64,000 nucleotides of DNA from CAVQEG01 sp963711465 (lineage in GTDB: Bacteria > Bacteroidota > Ignavibacteria > OLB7). Under the pieces are notes generated by a model. That model made no database searches. It was not told where the DNA came from and saw nothing but the letters and a program-made list of their open reading frames with translations. Shown here one piece after another: positions 50,923 to 60,938 of this stretch. A program made the translations under genes and the position numbers. Within the stretch, counting starts at the first letter, position 1. Each line of letters starts with the position of its first letter. Location of the stretch: positions 1,922,001 through 1,986,000 of the forward strand of contig CAVQEG010000001.1 of NCBI GenBank assembly GCA_963711465.1, read 5' to 3'.

Positions 50923-51480
50923 CTATTCGTCGCGAAGAACCGGTCCGAGAATTTTCTGAAGCTCCTGCTTCGCCCGGTAAATCCTGTTGCGAACCGCACC
51001 CACGCTAAGCTCCAGCGTCTGCGCGATGCGCTCGTAGCTAAGTCCCTCGATTTCGAAGAGGAGGAACGCCTCACGCTGTTCGGGGGGAATCTGCTGCAGC
51101 GCGTCGCGGAGGTGGTCGGCAAGATCGATCGTCGTCGGGTCGAATTCGCACCTGGTCTCCGGAAGGGCGTCGACCAACTCGATGCGGTCCCGGTACCGGT
51201 GGATGTTGAGGCAGCTGTGACGCGTCGACGTCAGCAGATAGGCGCGGACGTTGTACATCGGCGTCCCCTTCCTGCATGCCGCGTAGAATCCGAGAAAGAC
51301 GTCCTGATACACGTCCTGGGCGAGATTCACATCGTCGATCATCAGCATGCAGAACCGGTAGATGATCGTCTTGTGGCGCTCGAAGAGAATGCGAAAGGCC
51401 TCGTGGTCCCCTGCCGCTACCCGACGGGCCAGCACCTTGTCGTTCGCCTCCGTCGGTTGTACTGCGGTAGATACCTCCAC
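50923..51480 (-). CDS. ECF RNA polymerase sigma factor
   Basis: About 185 residues when started at GTG 51480 (EVSTAVQPTEANDKVLARRV); the open frame goes further up, but only this part has sigma similarity. Region 2 shows AGDHEAFRILFERHKTIIYRF and DVNLAQDVYQDVFLGFYAA; region 4 is LQQIPPEQREAFLLFEIEGL, then SYERIAQTLELSVGAVRNRI. It heads the module 51480-45140. The first gene downstream is the TM/barrel fusion, the presumed regulator. A 24-base palindrome (51524-51547) lies 44 bases upstream. Confidence 0.88.
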   Translation of the reverse strand: MEVSTAVQPTEANDKVLARRVAAGDHEAFRILFERHKTIIYRFCMLMIDDVNLAQDVYQDVFLGFYAACRKGTPMYNVRAYLLTSTRHSCLNIHRYRDRIELVDALPETRCEFDPTTIDLADHLRDALQQIPPEQREAFLLFEIEGLSYERIAQTLELSVGAVRNRIYRAKQELQKILGPVLRDE

Positions 51481-51849
51481 CGGCCGCGTCCTGAAATGTG
51501 CGTCCCCCCGGGATCGACGGCGACGGAGCGGCTCAGCTGAACCGCTCCGCACCGTCGGGAAAACGCTGTACGATGAATCTCGAGTGGCAAGCCACCCTAT
51601 ATGTAAAACACACGAGAGGCTCGAAGTTCTCAGCCGGAGGCGGATTTTTTTCAACACCGCCTGAAACGAACGCAAAACCGCCCACTTCACACGGTGGCGA
51701 AGCAGGCGGCATTCGTCTCGTTCTCCCCGGCACACCATGCTCTTCCCGCAGTCGCGGCAACGGCATCATGGGCCGACGAAGACTCCCCTGGTTGCGGTCC
51801 GTATGCTCATTGGAACGGCCCTCCGGACGCCGGCACGAATCCGTCGTGG
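51481..51849. other. Regulatory gap between acyl-CoA synthetase and ECF sigma gene
   Basis: 369 bases without a convincing gene. It contains a 24-base near-perfect palindrome (51524-51547), a 6-bp stem AGGCGG/CCGCCT around an A/T-rich loop (about 51642-51664) and the short hairpin GTGGC/GCCAC near 51580. No clear TAnnTTTG element on the minus strand was found, so the sigma promoter may be of another class, for example its own. Confidence 0.5.
51524..51547. promoter_or_regulatory. 24-base palindrome in the ECF sigma leader
   Basis: GGAGCGGCTCAG and CTGAACCGCTCC are complementary except for one base. It is centred about 55 bases before the GTG start, a place fit for an operator or an RNA hairpin in the leader. 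Confidence 0.45.
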
Positions 51850-53706
51850 CTACAGATCCGCCCCCTCGTACATCTCCTCGATCAGATCGCGGTACTGCCC
51901 CTCGACCGCCCGCCGCTTCACCTTCAGCGTCGGAGTGAGCAACCCGTTGTCCACCGTGAACGGTTCGTCGAGCAGACGGTAGCGGCGCACACGTTCGAAC
52001 GATCCGAGATCGCGCTGCGCGTCGCGCATCGCGCCGTCGAACGCCAGCGCCACCTGGTCGCTGTCGAGCAGTGCCCGCCGCTCGTCCGCGTCGCTCATCG
52101 AACCGACCGGCGTCCGCACGGCCTCGGCCACCTCGCGCAATGCCTCGAAGTCCGGCACGATCAGCGCCGTGAGGAACGCCCGCCCGTCGCCGATGAGCAG
52201 CATCTGGTCGATCAAACGGTTCTGCCGCAGTGCCCCCTCGATCGCCTGCGGCGCGAGATTCTTGCCATTGGACAGCACGATCAGATTCTTCTTCCGATCG
52301 GTGATGCGGAGACTTCCCTCCGCGTCGAATTCACCCACGTCTCCCGTGTGCAGCCACCCGCCGGCGTCGATTACCGCGGCCGTCGCCTCGGCGTCGTCGA
52401 GGTATCCCTTCATCACGTGCGGACCCCGCGTGAGGATCTCTCCGTCGGACTCGATGCGCACTTCGACGTTGAACAGCGGCGGACCCACCGTCCCGACGCG
52501 CGGACGCTCCGGGAGGTTCGCCGCTATGATCGGCGATGCCTCGGTCAGCCCATACCCCTCGACGATCACCAGACCGACTGCAAAGAAGAATTCGGCGACA
52601 TCGCGCGGCAGCGGACCTCCCCCGGAGACGAAGAAGCGCAGCCGCGAGAGCCCCAGCCGCTCCCGCAGTCGGCTGTTGACCAGCGACTCGGCCATCCGGT
52701 AACGCGATCGAAGTCCAATGCCGATCCGCCCGTTGCGCTCGGCCGCCAGATGCTCCCGGCCGATCCGCATTGCCCAGGCGAACAGCGCGCGCCGCGTCGG
52801 CGGATACGTCTTTACCTGCCGTTCGATCCGCGTCTTGATCCGCTCGAAAAGCCGCGGGACGGAGGTCATCAGCGTCGGTCGCACCTCCAGCATGTTGGCA
52901 GGTACCGTCTCGATCGAGTCGGCAAAGGCAATCGTCGCTCCCGCGATGAAGCAGGAGTAGTACCCGGCGGTGCGCTCGTAGGCGTGGCACAGCGGCAGGT
53001 AGCTGAGGACCACGTCCTCGGTGCGGATCGGCAACCGATCGAGCGCGCCCCGCACGTTCGCCGCGAAATTCCCCTGCGTGAGCATCACGCCCTTCGGATC
53101 TCCCGTCGTTCCGCTCGTGTAGATGAGCGTCAGCAGATCGTCCGGTTGTGACTGCGCGGCCAGCGTGCGCAGCTGACCCGGAACGCTGCGCGCCAGACCC
53201 CGCCCCTCCTCCAGCAGTTGGTCCCACGACAGCAGCGTGCGGTCGAATCGCCGCTCGTAAGCGTCGATCGCATCCTGCTGCATCACGATGATGTGCTGCA
53301 GCGTCGGCAGATCGTCGATGATCTCGTGCAGCTTCTTGAGCTGCAGGCGATTGGAACAGACCACCGCCTTCACGCCTGCATGGTTGAGCACGTATCCGAT
53401 CTGCCGCGCCGTCAGAATCGGAAACGTCGACACGTCCACGATTCCGGAGCAGACGCAGGCGAAGTCGGTCACCACCCATTCGAGTCGATTCTCGCTCATC
53501 ACCCCCATCCGGTCACCGTGCGCGATGCCCCGCGCCCGGAGCGCCAGCGCCAGCGCTTCGACCATCGCGAAGAGTTCCGCGTGCGTGGTGTCGACCCACT
53601 CGCCGTCGACCTTGCGGCGGAATGCGGCGCGGCTCGAACCGGAGAAGTGGTCGGTCACGTCGATGAATGCGGTCGCGATGGTGGAGATGTCCTCGAGTAT
53701 CGGCAT
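51850..53706 (-). CDS. Long-chain acyl-CoA synthetase (AMP-forming)
   Basis: 618 residues of the ANL superfamily, FadD15-like. The P-loop-like motif is LIYTSGTTGDPKGVM, the A5 motif EGYGLTEASP, then WLHTGDVGEFDAEGSLRITD with the key Asp, and the hinge KNLIVLSNGKNLAPQAIE. It activates fatty acids with ATP and CoA (EC 6.2.1.3). GTG at 53709 and ATG at 53706 adjoin; ATG is preferred. It lies between the two ECF modules and is probably not part of either. Confidence 0.9.
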   Translation of the reverse strand: MPILEDISTIATAFIDVTDHFSGSSRAAFRRKVDGEWVDTTHAELFAMVEALALALRARGIAHGDRMGVMSENRLEWVVTDFACVCSGIVDVSTFPILTARQIGYVLNHAGVKAVVCSNRLQLKKLHEIIDDLPTLQHIIVMQQDAIDAYERRFDRTLLSWDQLLEEGRGLARSVPGQLRTLAAQSQPDDLLTLIYTSGTTGDPKGVMLTQGNFAANVRGALDRLPIRTEDVVLSYLPLCHAYERTAGYYSCFIAGATIAFADSIETVPANMLEVRPTLMTSVPRLFERIKTRIERQVKTYPPTRRALFAWAMRIGREHLAAERNGRIGIGLRSRYRMAESLVNSRLRERLGLSRLRFFVSGGGPLPRDVAEFFFAVGLVIVEGYGLTEASPIIAANLPERPRVGTVGPPLFNVEVRIESDGEILTRGPHVMKGYLDDAEATAAVIDAGGWLHTGDVGEFDAEGSLRITDRKKNLIVLSNGKNLAPQAIEGALRQNRLIDQMLLIGDGRAFLTALIVPDFEALREVAEAVRTPVGSMSDADERRALLDSDQVALAFDGAMRDAQRDLGSFERVRRYRLLDEPFTVDNGLLTPTLKVKRRAVEGQYRDLIEEMYEGADL

Positions 53707-53779
53707 CACGGACGGGAGTCTGGTGACGGAGGGCGGCTACGGCAGCCGCTGATGCCGGCGAATATCGGAATTCACCCGA

Positions 53780-53890
53780 TCAACGGGTCACGTGCATCGT
53801 CCGGCTGGCGCGATACTCACCCGCCTGGATCTGATAGACGTACGTCCCGCTCGGAAGCCCGCTCACGTCCACCCGCAGCACGTAGCGTCC
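53780..53890 (-). pseudogene. Out-of-frame tail of the giant protein's T9SS sorting domain
   Basis: In the frame next to that of the giant gene, this stretch encodes YVLRVDVSGLPSGTYVYQIQ then AGEYRASRTMHVTR and a stop, the exact last third of a type A sorting domain. The main frame breaks at the six-C run 53889-53894 (six G on the coding strand) and ends a few codons later at 53863. One extra G or a -1 shift restores the full domain. Confidence 0.75.
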
Positions 53891-56800
53891 CCCCTGAGGT
53901 CGGCGTCGAGCGGGCGCATCACCTCGCGGCCGCTCACATCGAAAATCCTCAGCAGCGCGTGCGCGTCCTCCAGCTGCTGGTAGTCGATCGTCACCACCTC
54001 GCCCGCCGGATCGGGTCGCGCGGCGTCGAGCCGGCTCGGAAAACTGCCGAACGTGATGCCTGAAATGCACCCGGGGAAGACCACCAGCAGCGCCGGATCG
54101 CCGCAGGCGCTCAAGGCAGCCTGCGCCTGGTTCGATGCGATCGAATCGATCGCCACCGGTGTCGCCCCCTCCCCGCCAGCCAGCATCAGGAAGCGAATCG
54201 ACGGAGGCGGCGAACCCGGCAGCAGCGGTCGATTCACCCGCAACACCAGCCGTCCGTTCGATCGGCCCGCGTCGACGATCACCACATCGGGCGAAGGCCC
54301 CGCATCGATCACGTACAGGGCGATCGGGTCGTAGCTGATCACCAGCGTCGTGACACTTCCCGCCGGCAGCACCGCCGGCTCGTCAGCCGTTACCACCCGC
54401 ACCGTCGCCGTGTCCCCCGGTCGCCCGTCGCCACGCCCGTCGACGTCCAGACATAGCGTCGTGGTCGCAGTCGATCCCGTCGCCGTCGCCTCCAGCTGCA
54501 CCAGCTGCTGAAAGTCGCACGGACCCGAGACGAACAGGCGAGCCGTCGGTTCGTACAGGCCGGGTGTCGTTGGTGAGAACCGCATCGACACGCGAAGCGT
54601 GTCGCCGGGAGCAAGCAGCGCAGGAAGCGACGGCAGCGTCCCCCGTACCGAGAAGGGCTCGGCTACGTCCGGAAGCGAATCGACCACGACCGCCGTCGGC
54701 AGATCGTTCACGAACACCAGTTCCGTGTCGGCGCTCGAGCCCACGTTCACCGTACCGAAGGAACCACCGCTGGAAGTCAGGTTCGCCGGGAGCGTCGAGG
54801 CGATGAATTCCACCGCAACCGTGTCGCCACACGGGCCGAGCACGAGCCGGAGGAATTCGTCCACGTGCGCCGGTCCCGGAGCGAAGCGCACGCGAATGGT
54901 GAGACTGTCGCCGGCGGCGATGCTCGCTCCGACGATCGGATCGACCGGCTCGATGGTTCCACCCGATATCGCGTCGCGAATCACCAGCGCCGCCCCATCC
55001 CCCGTGTTGCGCAGCACCACGCTGTCGATCACCTCCGCCGAGCAGCTGAGCACCGGTGGAATCACCACTCGCCGGCGATCCGGATCCGGCACCGCCCCGA
55101 GCTTGCGCGCCATGACGACGATCGCCACCGTATCGCCACACGGCATCGGCATCGCCAGCCGACCCGACGCCGCGCCCGCCTGTCGAGGTACGAACCGCAA
55201 CAGGAACGTCCGCGACTCTCCCGCTCCGATCGTGAACGGCGTCACCGGACTTCGCAGCTCCACACCTCCACTGCTCACCACGGTGTCGACCTCGATCGGA
55301 CTCGGCGAAGGATTGCTCACCACCACCTCGGTGTCCCGCACGGTTTCGCATTCGCCCATCTCCCCCAGATCGATCGTGTCGGCCCGCGGTACCAGCCGCA
55401 GATCGCGCCGTCGGCCGAGGACCGGCACCCGCAGCGTATCCGGACACGAGCCGCTCGTCACGATCAGCAGCTCCGCCGTGTCGTCCCCTTCCTCCATTGG
55501 CATGAATACGATCCGGAGATCGACGTCGCCTCCGGGAGGAAGCGTCGTGGGAATTCCTTCGGAGACGACCGAGAACGGAGCGTCGATCGCCGCGTCGAGC
55601 AGATCGATCGCCTTCGACGAGGGATTGTGCATTCGAAGCTCGAGGGTATCGGCGATCGCCTCGCCACGACAACCGCCGAGCATGCCGAAGTCGAGCGAAT
55701 CCGGAATCGCCACCAGCGAATCCTTCGGCAGACGCTCGCCGTGCAGCGCAACCGTGATCGCCATACCACATGGCTCCGCCTCGATGTGAAGCGTCGCGTC
55801 GATCGCTCCGGATGCCGCCGAGGGCAGGAAGCGGATCGGAATTCTCACCGAGTCTCCCGGAGCAAGCGTTCCCGGGGGAAGCTCCGCCTCGAACGCCGCG
55901 TCGTCGCTGAGTACGTCGCTGATCGTCACGTCGACGTCGCCCTTGTTTCTCACCACCAGCATCGTGTCCTCCGGTCGGTCGTCGCACCATGCCAGTGGCG
56001 GGAACGTGACCGCGGCGACCGCCGCAGTGAGCGCCGCGGAATCACCCCTGCCCTCGAGCGGAACGCGGACCGGCACCGGACACTCGCCGATGGCGATCAG
56101 CAGCGTGTCGCGATGCAGACCGGCCGTCGCAGGCGTGAACCGAACGCGCAGCTTCAGCTCGCGCGCGCTCGTCAGGAGCACCGGGAAATGTGTCGTCGGA
56201 TCGAGCGGCGTCACCGCAAACGGACCCGCAGGATCGCCGACCTGCGCACCGACGATCGTCGCGTCACCGCTGCCGAGGTTCGTTACCGTCACGACCGTGT
56301 CCCGCACGAACCCGCACACCAGCGTGCTGGGGAACACCACCGGCGACGGCGCCGCCGCGACGATCGGCGCGGTACGAATTCCCCTCAGCTGCATGCGGTA
56401 CGGACTCGCTGAGGAATCGTTGGTGAATACCAGCAGCGTGTCGTCGACGGTGACGACGCCACTGGTAGAGAACCGCATGATGTAGCGTATCGAGTCGCCG
56501 GGGCGAACGGTGATCGGCAGGCCCGTGGTCGGCTCCAGCAGCGTGAAGCCCACGCCCTCCCGCGCGATGCTGTTGGCCTCGATCATCAGATTCGCGTCGC
56601 CGGTGTTGTACACCCAGAACGTGTCGACGACGGAGGTCTGGCAACCCGCCGTGGCGAGATCGAGCGTCGGCGGTGCGTAGATGACGGGAGCGGTGAGGAA
56701 TCCGTAGCGCAGCAGGAACGCGTCGGTGGGACCGGGTCCGCCGGTGCGATTGAGCGTGCTGTCGTAGGCCCCGCGTGAAAGCGGGAGATCGGGTGAATCG

Positions 56801-58773
56801 GTGACACCGGCGATCATGAGTCGACCGAAGCGGTCGAGGATGCCGCCGCGCCACGGAACGTCGTTGCCGCCGCCGCCGATCACGCTTGCGTTGAGTATCG
56901 ACAGCCCGTCGGCGCTCAGCAGCGCGAAGCCGACGTCGAATCCGCCCAGGGTCGGCGATCGAATTCCGTCCGACGTGACCGGGAACGACGCCGGCGTCTC
57001 GGTGACCCCCGCGACGTACGCCCGTCCGGCTCCGTCGACCTGTACCGTGGTTGCGCGCCCGCGATCGGTCGGACCGATGCCGCGGACGTAGGCACCCGAA
57101 CCGGTTCCGAGGGGAAGAGGAAGCGGCGCCTTCAGCACGAACCAGCTCGAGCTGGTGGTCATTGCGGGGAAGTCGATCGACGCCGTGCGCCCGGCGACGT
57201 AGGCATTCGGGTAGGCGGGCGGAGCCACCGAATCGATCGCCAGATCGTACGGCCTCTCCGGCGCGGATCCGCCGAAGAGCGTGCTGTAGAGCATCCGCGA
57301 CAGATCGAACTGCATCACCGTCAGGAAGACGTCGCCGCCGCCGGCATAGGTGGCAGCGCTGGTGACGGGGAAATCCGCCGAGAACGTCGAGCCGGCGACG
57401 TACACGGCACCGCCAGGTTCGATCGCGACAGCGATTGCCTCGTCGTCGCCCGAACCGCCGAGGTAGGTGCTGAATCGAATTCCACTTCCGTCCGGTCGCA
57501 GCCGCGTGACGAAGCCGTCGAGCGATCCGTTCGACGCCGTGGACATCGCACCGGTGGTCGTCGGGAAATCGCCGCTGGAGGTGGAACCGACCACCACCGG
57601 ATCGCCGCCGACACTCAACGTGACGTCCTCCACGTGGTCGTCGCCGTTGCCTCCGAGGAACGTCGACCAGTTCAGCCGCGAGCCGTCCTTTGCCAGCGAC
57701 AGCACGAATCCCTCGGCCGCAACGCGCGTCGTGTCGATGGGCGAGACGAGCGGGAAGTCCCGCGACCACGTGGTACCGACGACGATCACGCCGCCGTCGG
57801 AGCGAACCGCCACCGCCGACGGTTCGTCGCGATCGGAGCCGCCGATGTAGGTGGCGAACAGCAGACGCCGTCCCATCGGGTCGAGCCGGGCGACGAACAG
57901 ATCGGCCGCCACCACCTGCTGATCAAGCTGCGTGTCGTAGGCACCGGTCGTGACCGGGAAATCCTCCGACGACGTCACGCCGGTCACAACGATCGAACCG
58001 TCGCGATCGGCCGCCACGCCTCGCGCCTCGTCCGCTGCCGTTCCTCCGAGGTAGCTGCCGTAGACGATCGTCGGATCGATCAGCAGCGGCCGGCTTCGAT
58101 CGAATTCTCCCAGTTCGAATTCCACCACCCCGTCATGCAGCCGGAATGCTGCGTCGACACAACGGCGACGCCCGCCTACCTCCTGCCAGGCGATCGGCGG
58201 CCGCTCGCGAACGATCCCCGCCGAGGTGTAGACGCAGAGCGCGCCGTCGGCATCGATGCGGAGAGAATCGGCGCCGTCGTAGCCGAAGGCGATCGAGGAC
58301 GGATCGGTGCCCGGGGCCAGCATCAGGTCGTACTCGAGCGTACCGTCGACGCTTCGGTATCGGGCGTCGACACCGGGCACCAGCGCCGGGTACTCGATCG
58401 ACTCCCACGTTTCCGCTGAAATCCCGTTCGAATTTTCTCTGATGAACGTCGCGCGCGCAGCATCGGCGTCCATTCCATGGGGTCGGCAGTCGGCTGCCAC
58501 GACGTCGCGTCGGCGCACCACGTGATGATGTCCGGCACCGTCGCTGAGATCGAAGACCGGCCCGACATCGGTGAACCAGACCCGCATGCCCGGGCGATCG
58601 AAGCGAAAGCGCACGGCGGAATTCCACTGACCGGCGTTCTCGATGAACACGGGCGGCACGTCGAGCGTCTGCGCCACCGTCGCAACGGCGTCGAGGAACA
58701 CCAGCACGGCGACCACGAGGACGCAGCGCATCCACGCGGAACCGGGTGCGATATGGTGCAGCGAATGCTTCAC
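53863..58773 (-). CDS. Giant secreted SBBP-propeller/choice-of-anchor protein (frameshifted sorting domain)
   Basis: 1636 residues in the main frame. Signal peptide about 1-35; the DUF7948-like N-terminal domain begins with VFIENAGQWNSAVRFRFD; SBBP repeats at about 220-700 (YGSYLGGTAADEARGVAADR, ATYIGGSDRDEPSAVAV, STYLGGSGDDEAIAVAI). Residues about 720-1500 are at least six Ig-like HYDIN/choice-of-anchor D repeats (VFPSTLVCGFVRDTVVTVTN, LDFGMLGGC, IDLGEMGECETVRDTEVVVS). A T9SS sorting domain starts near 1585 but is cut by a frameshift (tail at 53780-53890). It overlaps the OmpA gene by four bases. Likely a large surface adhesin or structural protein. Confidence 0.85.
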   Translation of the reverse strand: MKHSLHHIAPGSAWMRCVLVVAVLVFLDAVATVAQTLDVPPVFIENAGQWNSAVRFRFDRPGMRVWFTDVGPVFDLSDGAGHHHVVRRRDVVAADCRPHGMDADAARATFIRENSNGISAETWESIEYPALVPGVDARYRSVDGTLEYDLMLAPGTDPSSIAFGYDGADSLRIDADGALCVYTSAGIVRERPPIAWQEVGGRRRCVDAAFRLHDGVVEFELGEFDRSRPLLIDPTIVYGSYLGGTAADEARGVAADRDGSIVVTGVTSSEDFPVTTGAYDTQLDQQVVAADLFVARLDPMGRRLLFATYIGGSDRDEPSAVAVRSDGGVIVVGTTWSRDFPLVSPIDTTRVAAEGFVLSLAKDGSRLNWSTFLGGNGDDHVEDVTLSVGGDPVVVGSTSSGDFPTTTGAMSTASNGSLDGFVTRLRPDGSGIRFSTYLGGSGDDEAIAVAIEPGGAVYVAGSTFSADFPVTSAATYAGGGDVFLTVMQFDLSRMLYSTLFGGSAPERPYDLAIDSVAPPAYPNAYVAGRTASIDFPAMTTSSSWFVLKAPLPLPLGTGSGAYVRGIGPTDRGRATTVQVDGAGRAYVAGVTETPASFPVTSDGIRSPTLGGFDVGFALLSADGLSILNASVIGGGGNDVPWRGGILDRFGRLMIAGVTDSPDLPLSRGAYDSTLNRTGGPGPTDAFLLRYGFLTAPVIYAPPTLDLATAGCQTSVVDTFWVYNTGDANLMIEANSIAREGVGFTLLEPTTGLPITVRPGDSIRYIMRFSTSGVVTVDDTLLVFTNDSSASPYRMQLRGIRTAPIVAAAPSPVVFPSTLVCGFVRDTVVTVTNLGSGDATIVGAQVGDPAGPFAVTPLDPTTHFPVLLTSARELKLRVRFTPATAGLHRDTLLIAIGECPVPVRVPLEGRGDSAALTAAVAAVTFPPLAWCDDRPEDTMLVVRNKGDVDVTISDVLSDDAAFEAELPPGTLAPGDSVRIPIRFLPSAASGAIDATLHIEAEPCGMAITVALHGERLPKDSLVAIPDSLDFGMLGGCRGEAIADTLELRMHNPSSKAIDLLDAAIDAPFSVVSEGIPTTLPPGGDVDLRIVFMPMEEGDDTAELLIVTSGSCPDTLRVPVLGRRRDLRLVPRADTIDLGEMGECETVRDTEVVVSNPSPSPIEVDTVVSSGGVELRSPVTPFTIGAGESRTFLLRFVPRQAGAASGRLAMPMPCGDTVAIVVMARKLGAVPDPDRRRVVIPPVLSCSAEVIDSVVLRNTGDGAALVIRDAISGGTIEPVDPIVGASIAAGDSLTIRVRFAPGPAHVDEFLRLVLGPCGDTVAVEFIASTLPANLTSSGGSFGTVNVGSSADTELVFVNDLPTAVVVDSLPDVAEPFSVRGTLPSLPALLAPGDTLRVSMRFSPTTPGLYEPTARLFVSGPCDFQQLVQLEATATGSTATTTLCLDVDGRGDGRPGDTATVRVVTADEPAVLPAGSVTTLVISYDPIALYVIDAGPSPDVVIVDAGRSNGRLVLRVNRPLLPGSPPPSIRFLMLAGGEGATPVAIDSIASNQAQAALSACGDPALLVVFPGCISGITFGSFPSRLDAARPDPAGEVVTIDYQQLEDAHALLRIFDVSGREVMRPLDADLRGDATCCGWT

Positions 58774-60836
58774 GAGCCCTCGTCGGAGCCGGGCGGCGCG
58801 GGTGCCGCCTCGGCGGGCGTTCGGATTTCGATGATCACCGTCCGATCGTGCATGCGCCCCTCGGGCGTGTCGTAGGGAAAGCGTTCCCGCTCGCCCCCGT
58901 TGCGATCGACGATGATGGTCGTCTGCGGCGGAATCAGTTCGCCGAAGAGCCGCGCGGTCTCGGCCGCGCGATCGTTGGCGAGACGACGGTTGTATGCGGC
59001 GTCCCCGATCGAATCGGTGTAACCGGTCAGCCGCACCGTGGCGCGCGGGCTGACGCCCTGGGCAGCAATGGCCCGCAGCAGTTCACGGTCGCCCGGACTG
59101 ACGTGCGGACTGTCGTAGTCGAAGAGCAGCAGCGAGTAACTCTCCACGGTCGAATCGTTCTCGGTATGGCGCAGTCGACTGTGCGCCGTGTGGTAGCGGA
59201 CGTCGATGGCGCTCTCAGGTGTCGTCGCCGTCTGCCCGACGCTGTCGCGGATGTGCAGCACGTAGCTGAGGTGCATGGGAATCATCGGCAGCGTCGAACC
59301 ATCGCTCCTCCAGTTCCAGACGATCGAATCCGGCGGCGTTCCGCGACCGGAGAACGAACGCCAGGGATGATCGTCCTGCATCACGTCGAGCGACCAGGCG
59401 TCGACGCCCGCTTCGGCGGTCGCTCCGGGATAGAAGACGAGCCCGGGCGGATTGGCGATGCGACGCACGTGCCGCCGCAGATGCGGTGCGGTCACGTTGG
59501 GATCGGAGGCGTCGATCTCCACGCGCTGGTTCTCCTCGAATCCCTCGGGCGTGTTCTCCCGTGCCGGATCCGGCGGCAGTCCGTCACCGACCACCGTCAG
59601 TCGGCCGGGCGCGAGGTTCCACTCCGTACGCAGGTAGGCGGCGACGGCTTCGGCCCTGCGGCGACCGAGCGTCGTATCGCGTTCGCGCGAACTCCGGAAG
59701 CCCGCGATGCGCAGCGTAGCGTCGGGAATCTCCCGCATGCGCAGGCCGACGAGATTGAGCATGTCGTGGTAGACGTCGAGAGCGGAGCCGACGAGATGCG
59801 AGCGGGAGAAGGCCCCGACCGAATCGGCCGCGAGCAGATGGTACCGCGCCGGAATCTCGGCACTGCCCTCCGAGAAGAAGACGTCGTTGAGCATCGGCAG
59901 CGCCTCGATCGAATCGTACTCATCGATGTCCACCTGCACCGTCGACGGACGTGTGAGAATGCTCGCGGCGATCTTCGGAAGCGGCCTCGGAGCTGGCGGC
60001 GGCGGCTCCGGTCGCAGCAGTCCGATGCGCAGCGCGGCACCGAGCGATATCGCCGACTGGCGCCAGGTCCCGTTGGCCGTGCTCGTCGTCAGCGGCACGC
60101 ACACCGACAGGCGTGGCGTAAGCGTGCTCGCCTCACCGATGGGCAGATCGTAGTCGACCGCCGCCATGGCCGCCATCCCGACCGGGGGCAGGCCGAGACC
60201 CGGATCACCGAAGTCCTCCCGCCGCGCGCCGTTGGTACGGAAAATCGCCGTCGGCGGATCGACCAGCAGCTGGCTCAGGTTCTGTTCGAACGACACCGTC
60301 CTCCACAGCGTCACGCCCAGATCGCCATGCAGCGCGCCACTGCCGCCGGAGCGCCCGAGGATCGTCAGCGCAACGTCCTGTCGGGTGAGCTCGAGCTCCC
60401 ACCGCGCGCGGGTCTGAACGACGACTTCGGATTTGGCATCGAATGCGGGATCGGGCGTGGGAACGTTGGAACGAAGCGAGGCGGTCGTGCGGACGTAGGT
60501 CGGGAGGAATTCGATCGCGGCGGTCCCGATCACGGGCAGCGTGAGGTTTGGAATCTCAACCAGCGCAGCCGCCGAGAGCGACCGTCCGGTGCCGCCGGAG
60601 AATACGCCACCGCAGGCCGGAGCAAGGACGTAGGGCGAGGTGGCAAGTTGACCGAACGCGACCGTGACGGGAGCATACGACGCGGCGAGGCCAAGGAAGA
60701 GCCGGGGCGCCCGATCGGCGGCGATGTTCGCCGAGTCGAGCGAATCGGTCTGGCCTGAAACGACGCTGGCCATGCTCGGGAGCATGACCAGTGCCAGGAG
60801 GACGGTATGAATGCGCGTCGTCGTTGTTTGCACCAC
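58770..60836 (-). CDS. Outer-membrane protein with two OmpA-type domains
   Basis: 688 residues; signal peptide about 1-28. Residues 30-275 are strand-rich, probably a barrel or periplasmic beta domain, followed by a proline-rich hinge (PEPPPPAPRPLPK). The first OmpA-like domain is at about 310-445 (LRIAGFRSSRERDTTLGRRR), a beta domain follows, and the second is at about 590-675 (VRLTGYTDSIGDAAYNRRLA), both with the peptidoglycan-contact pattern of D and R. A link between outer membrane and cell wall, as in T9SS-associated PorE/OmpA-like proteins, is possible. It overlaps the giant gene by four bases. Confidence 0.8.
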   Translation of the reverse strand: MVQTTTTRIHTVLLALVMLPSMASVVSGQTDSLDSANIAADRAPRLFLGLAASYAPVTVAFGQLATSPYVLAPACGGVFSGGTGRSLSAAALVEIPNLTLPVIGTAAIEFLPTYVRTTASLRSNVPTPDPAFDAKSEVVVQTRARWELELTRQDVALTILGRSGGSGALHGDLGVTLWRTVSFEQNLSQLLVDPPTAIFRTNGARREDFGDPGLGLPPVGMAAMAAVDYDLPIGEASTLTPRLSVCVPLTTSTANGTWRQSAISLGAALRIGLLRPEPPPPAPRPLPKIAASILTRPSTVQVDIDEYDSIEALPMLNDVFFSEGSAEIPARYHLLAADSVGAFSRSHLVGSALDVYHDMLNLVGLRMREIPDATLRIAGFRSSRERDTTLGRRRAEAVAAYLRTEWNLAPGRLTVVGDGLPPDPARENTPEGFEENQRVEIDASDPNVTAPHLRRHVRRIANPPGLVFYPGATAEAGVDAWSLDVMQDDHPWRSFSGRGTPPDSIVWNWRSDGSTLPMIPMHLSYVLHIRDSVGQTATTPESAIDVRYHTAHSRLRHTENDSTVESYSLLLFDYDSPHVSPGDRELLRAIAAQGVSPRATVRLTGYTDSIGDAAYNRRLANDRAAETARLFGELIPPQTTIIVDRNGGERERFPYDTPEGRMHDRTVIIEIRTPAEAAPAPPGSDEGS

Positions 60837-60866
60837 CGGTCGATCACGTGCGGAAGGGGTGATCGC

Positions 60867-60874
60867 GAAAGATA
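60867..60874 (-). promoter_or_regulatory. Possible -7 element TATCTTTC before the OmpA gene
   Basis: On the minus strand TATCTTTC, one base from TAnnTTTG, 31 bases before the ATG at 60836, in the 102-base gap after the anti-sigma-like gene. No -33 TTG at the right spacing. Confidence 0.3.
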
Positions 60875-60938
60875 CGACCGGAGAGGACCCGATTCGCAGC
60901 GCAAAAACGTGTGCTGGCGCCGGCTGGCGCGAGGGCCG

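Noticed and set aside
54865..56412. 515-codon plus-strand frame within the giant gene
   Set aside because: Arg/His-rich low-complexity translation typical of a shadow frame; the minus frame holds conserved repeats.
58746..60758. 670-codon antisense frame across the OmpA gene
   Set aside because: Composition is Arg/Ala-rich shadow; the minus frame has signal peptide and OmpA motifs.
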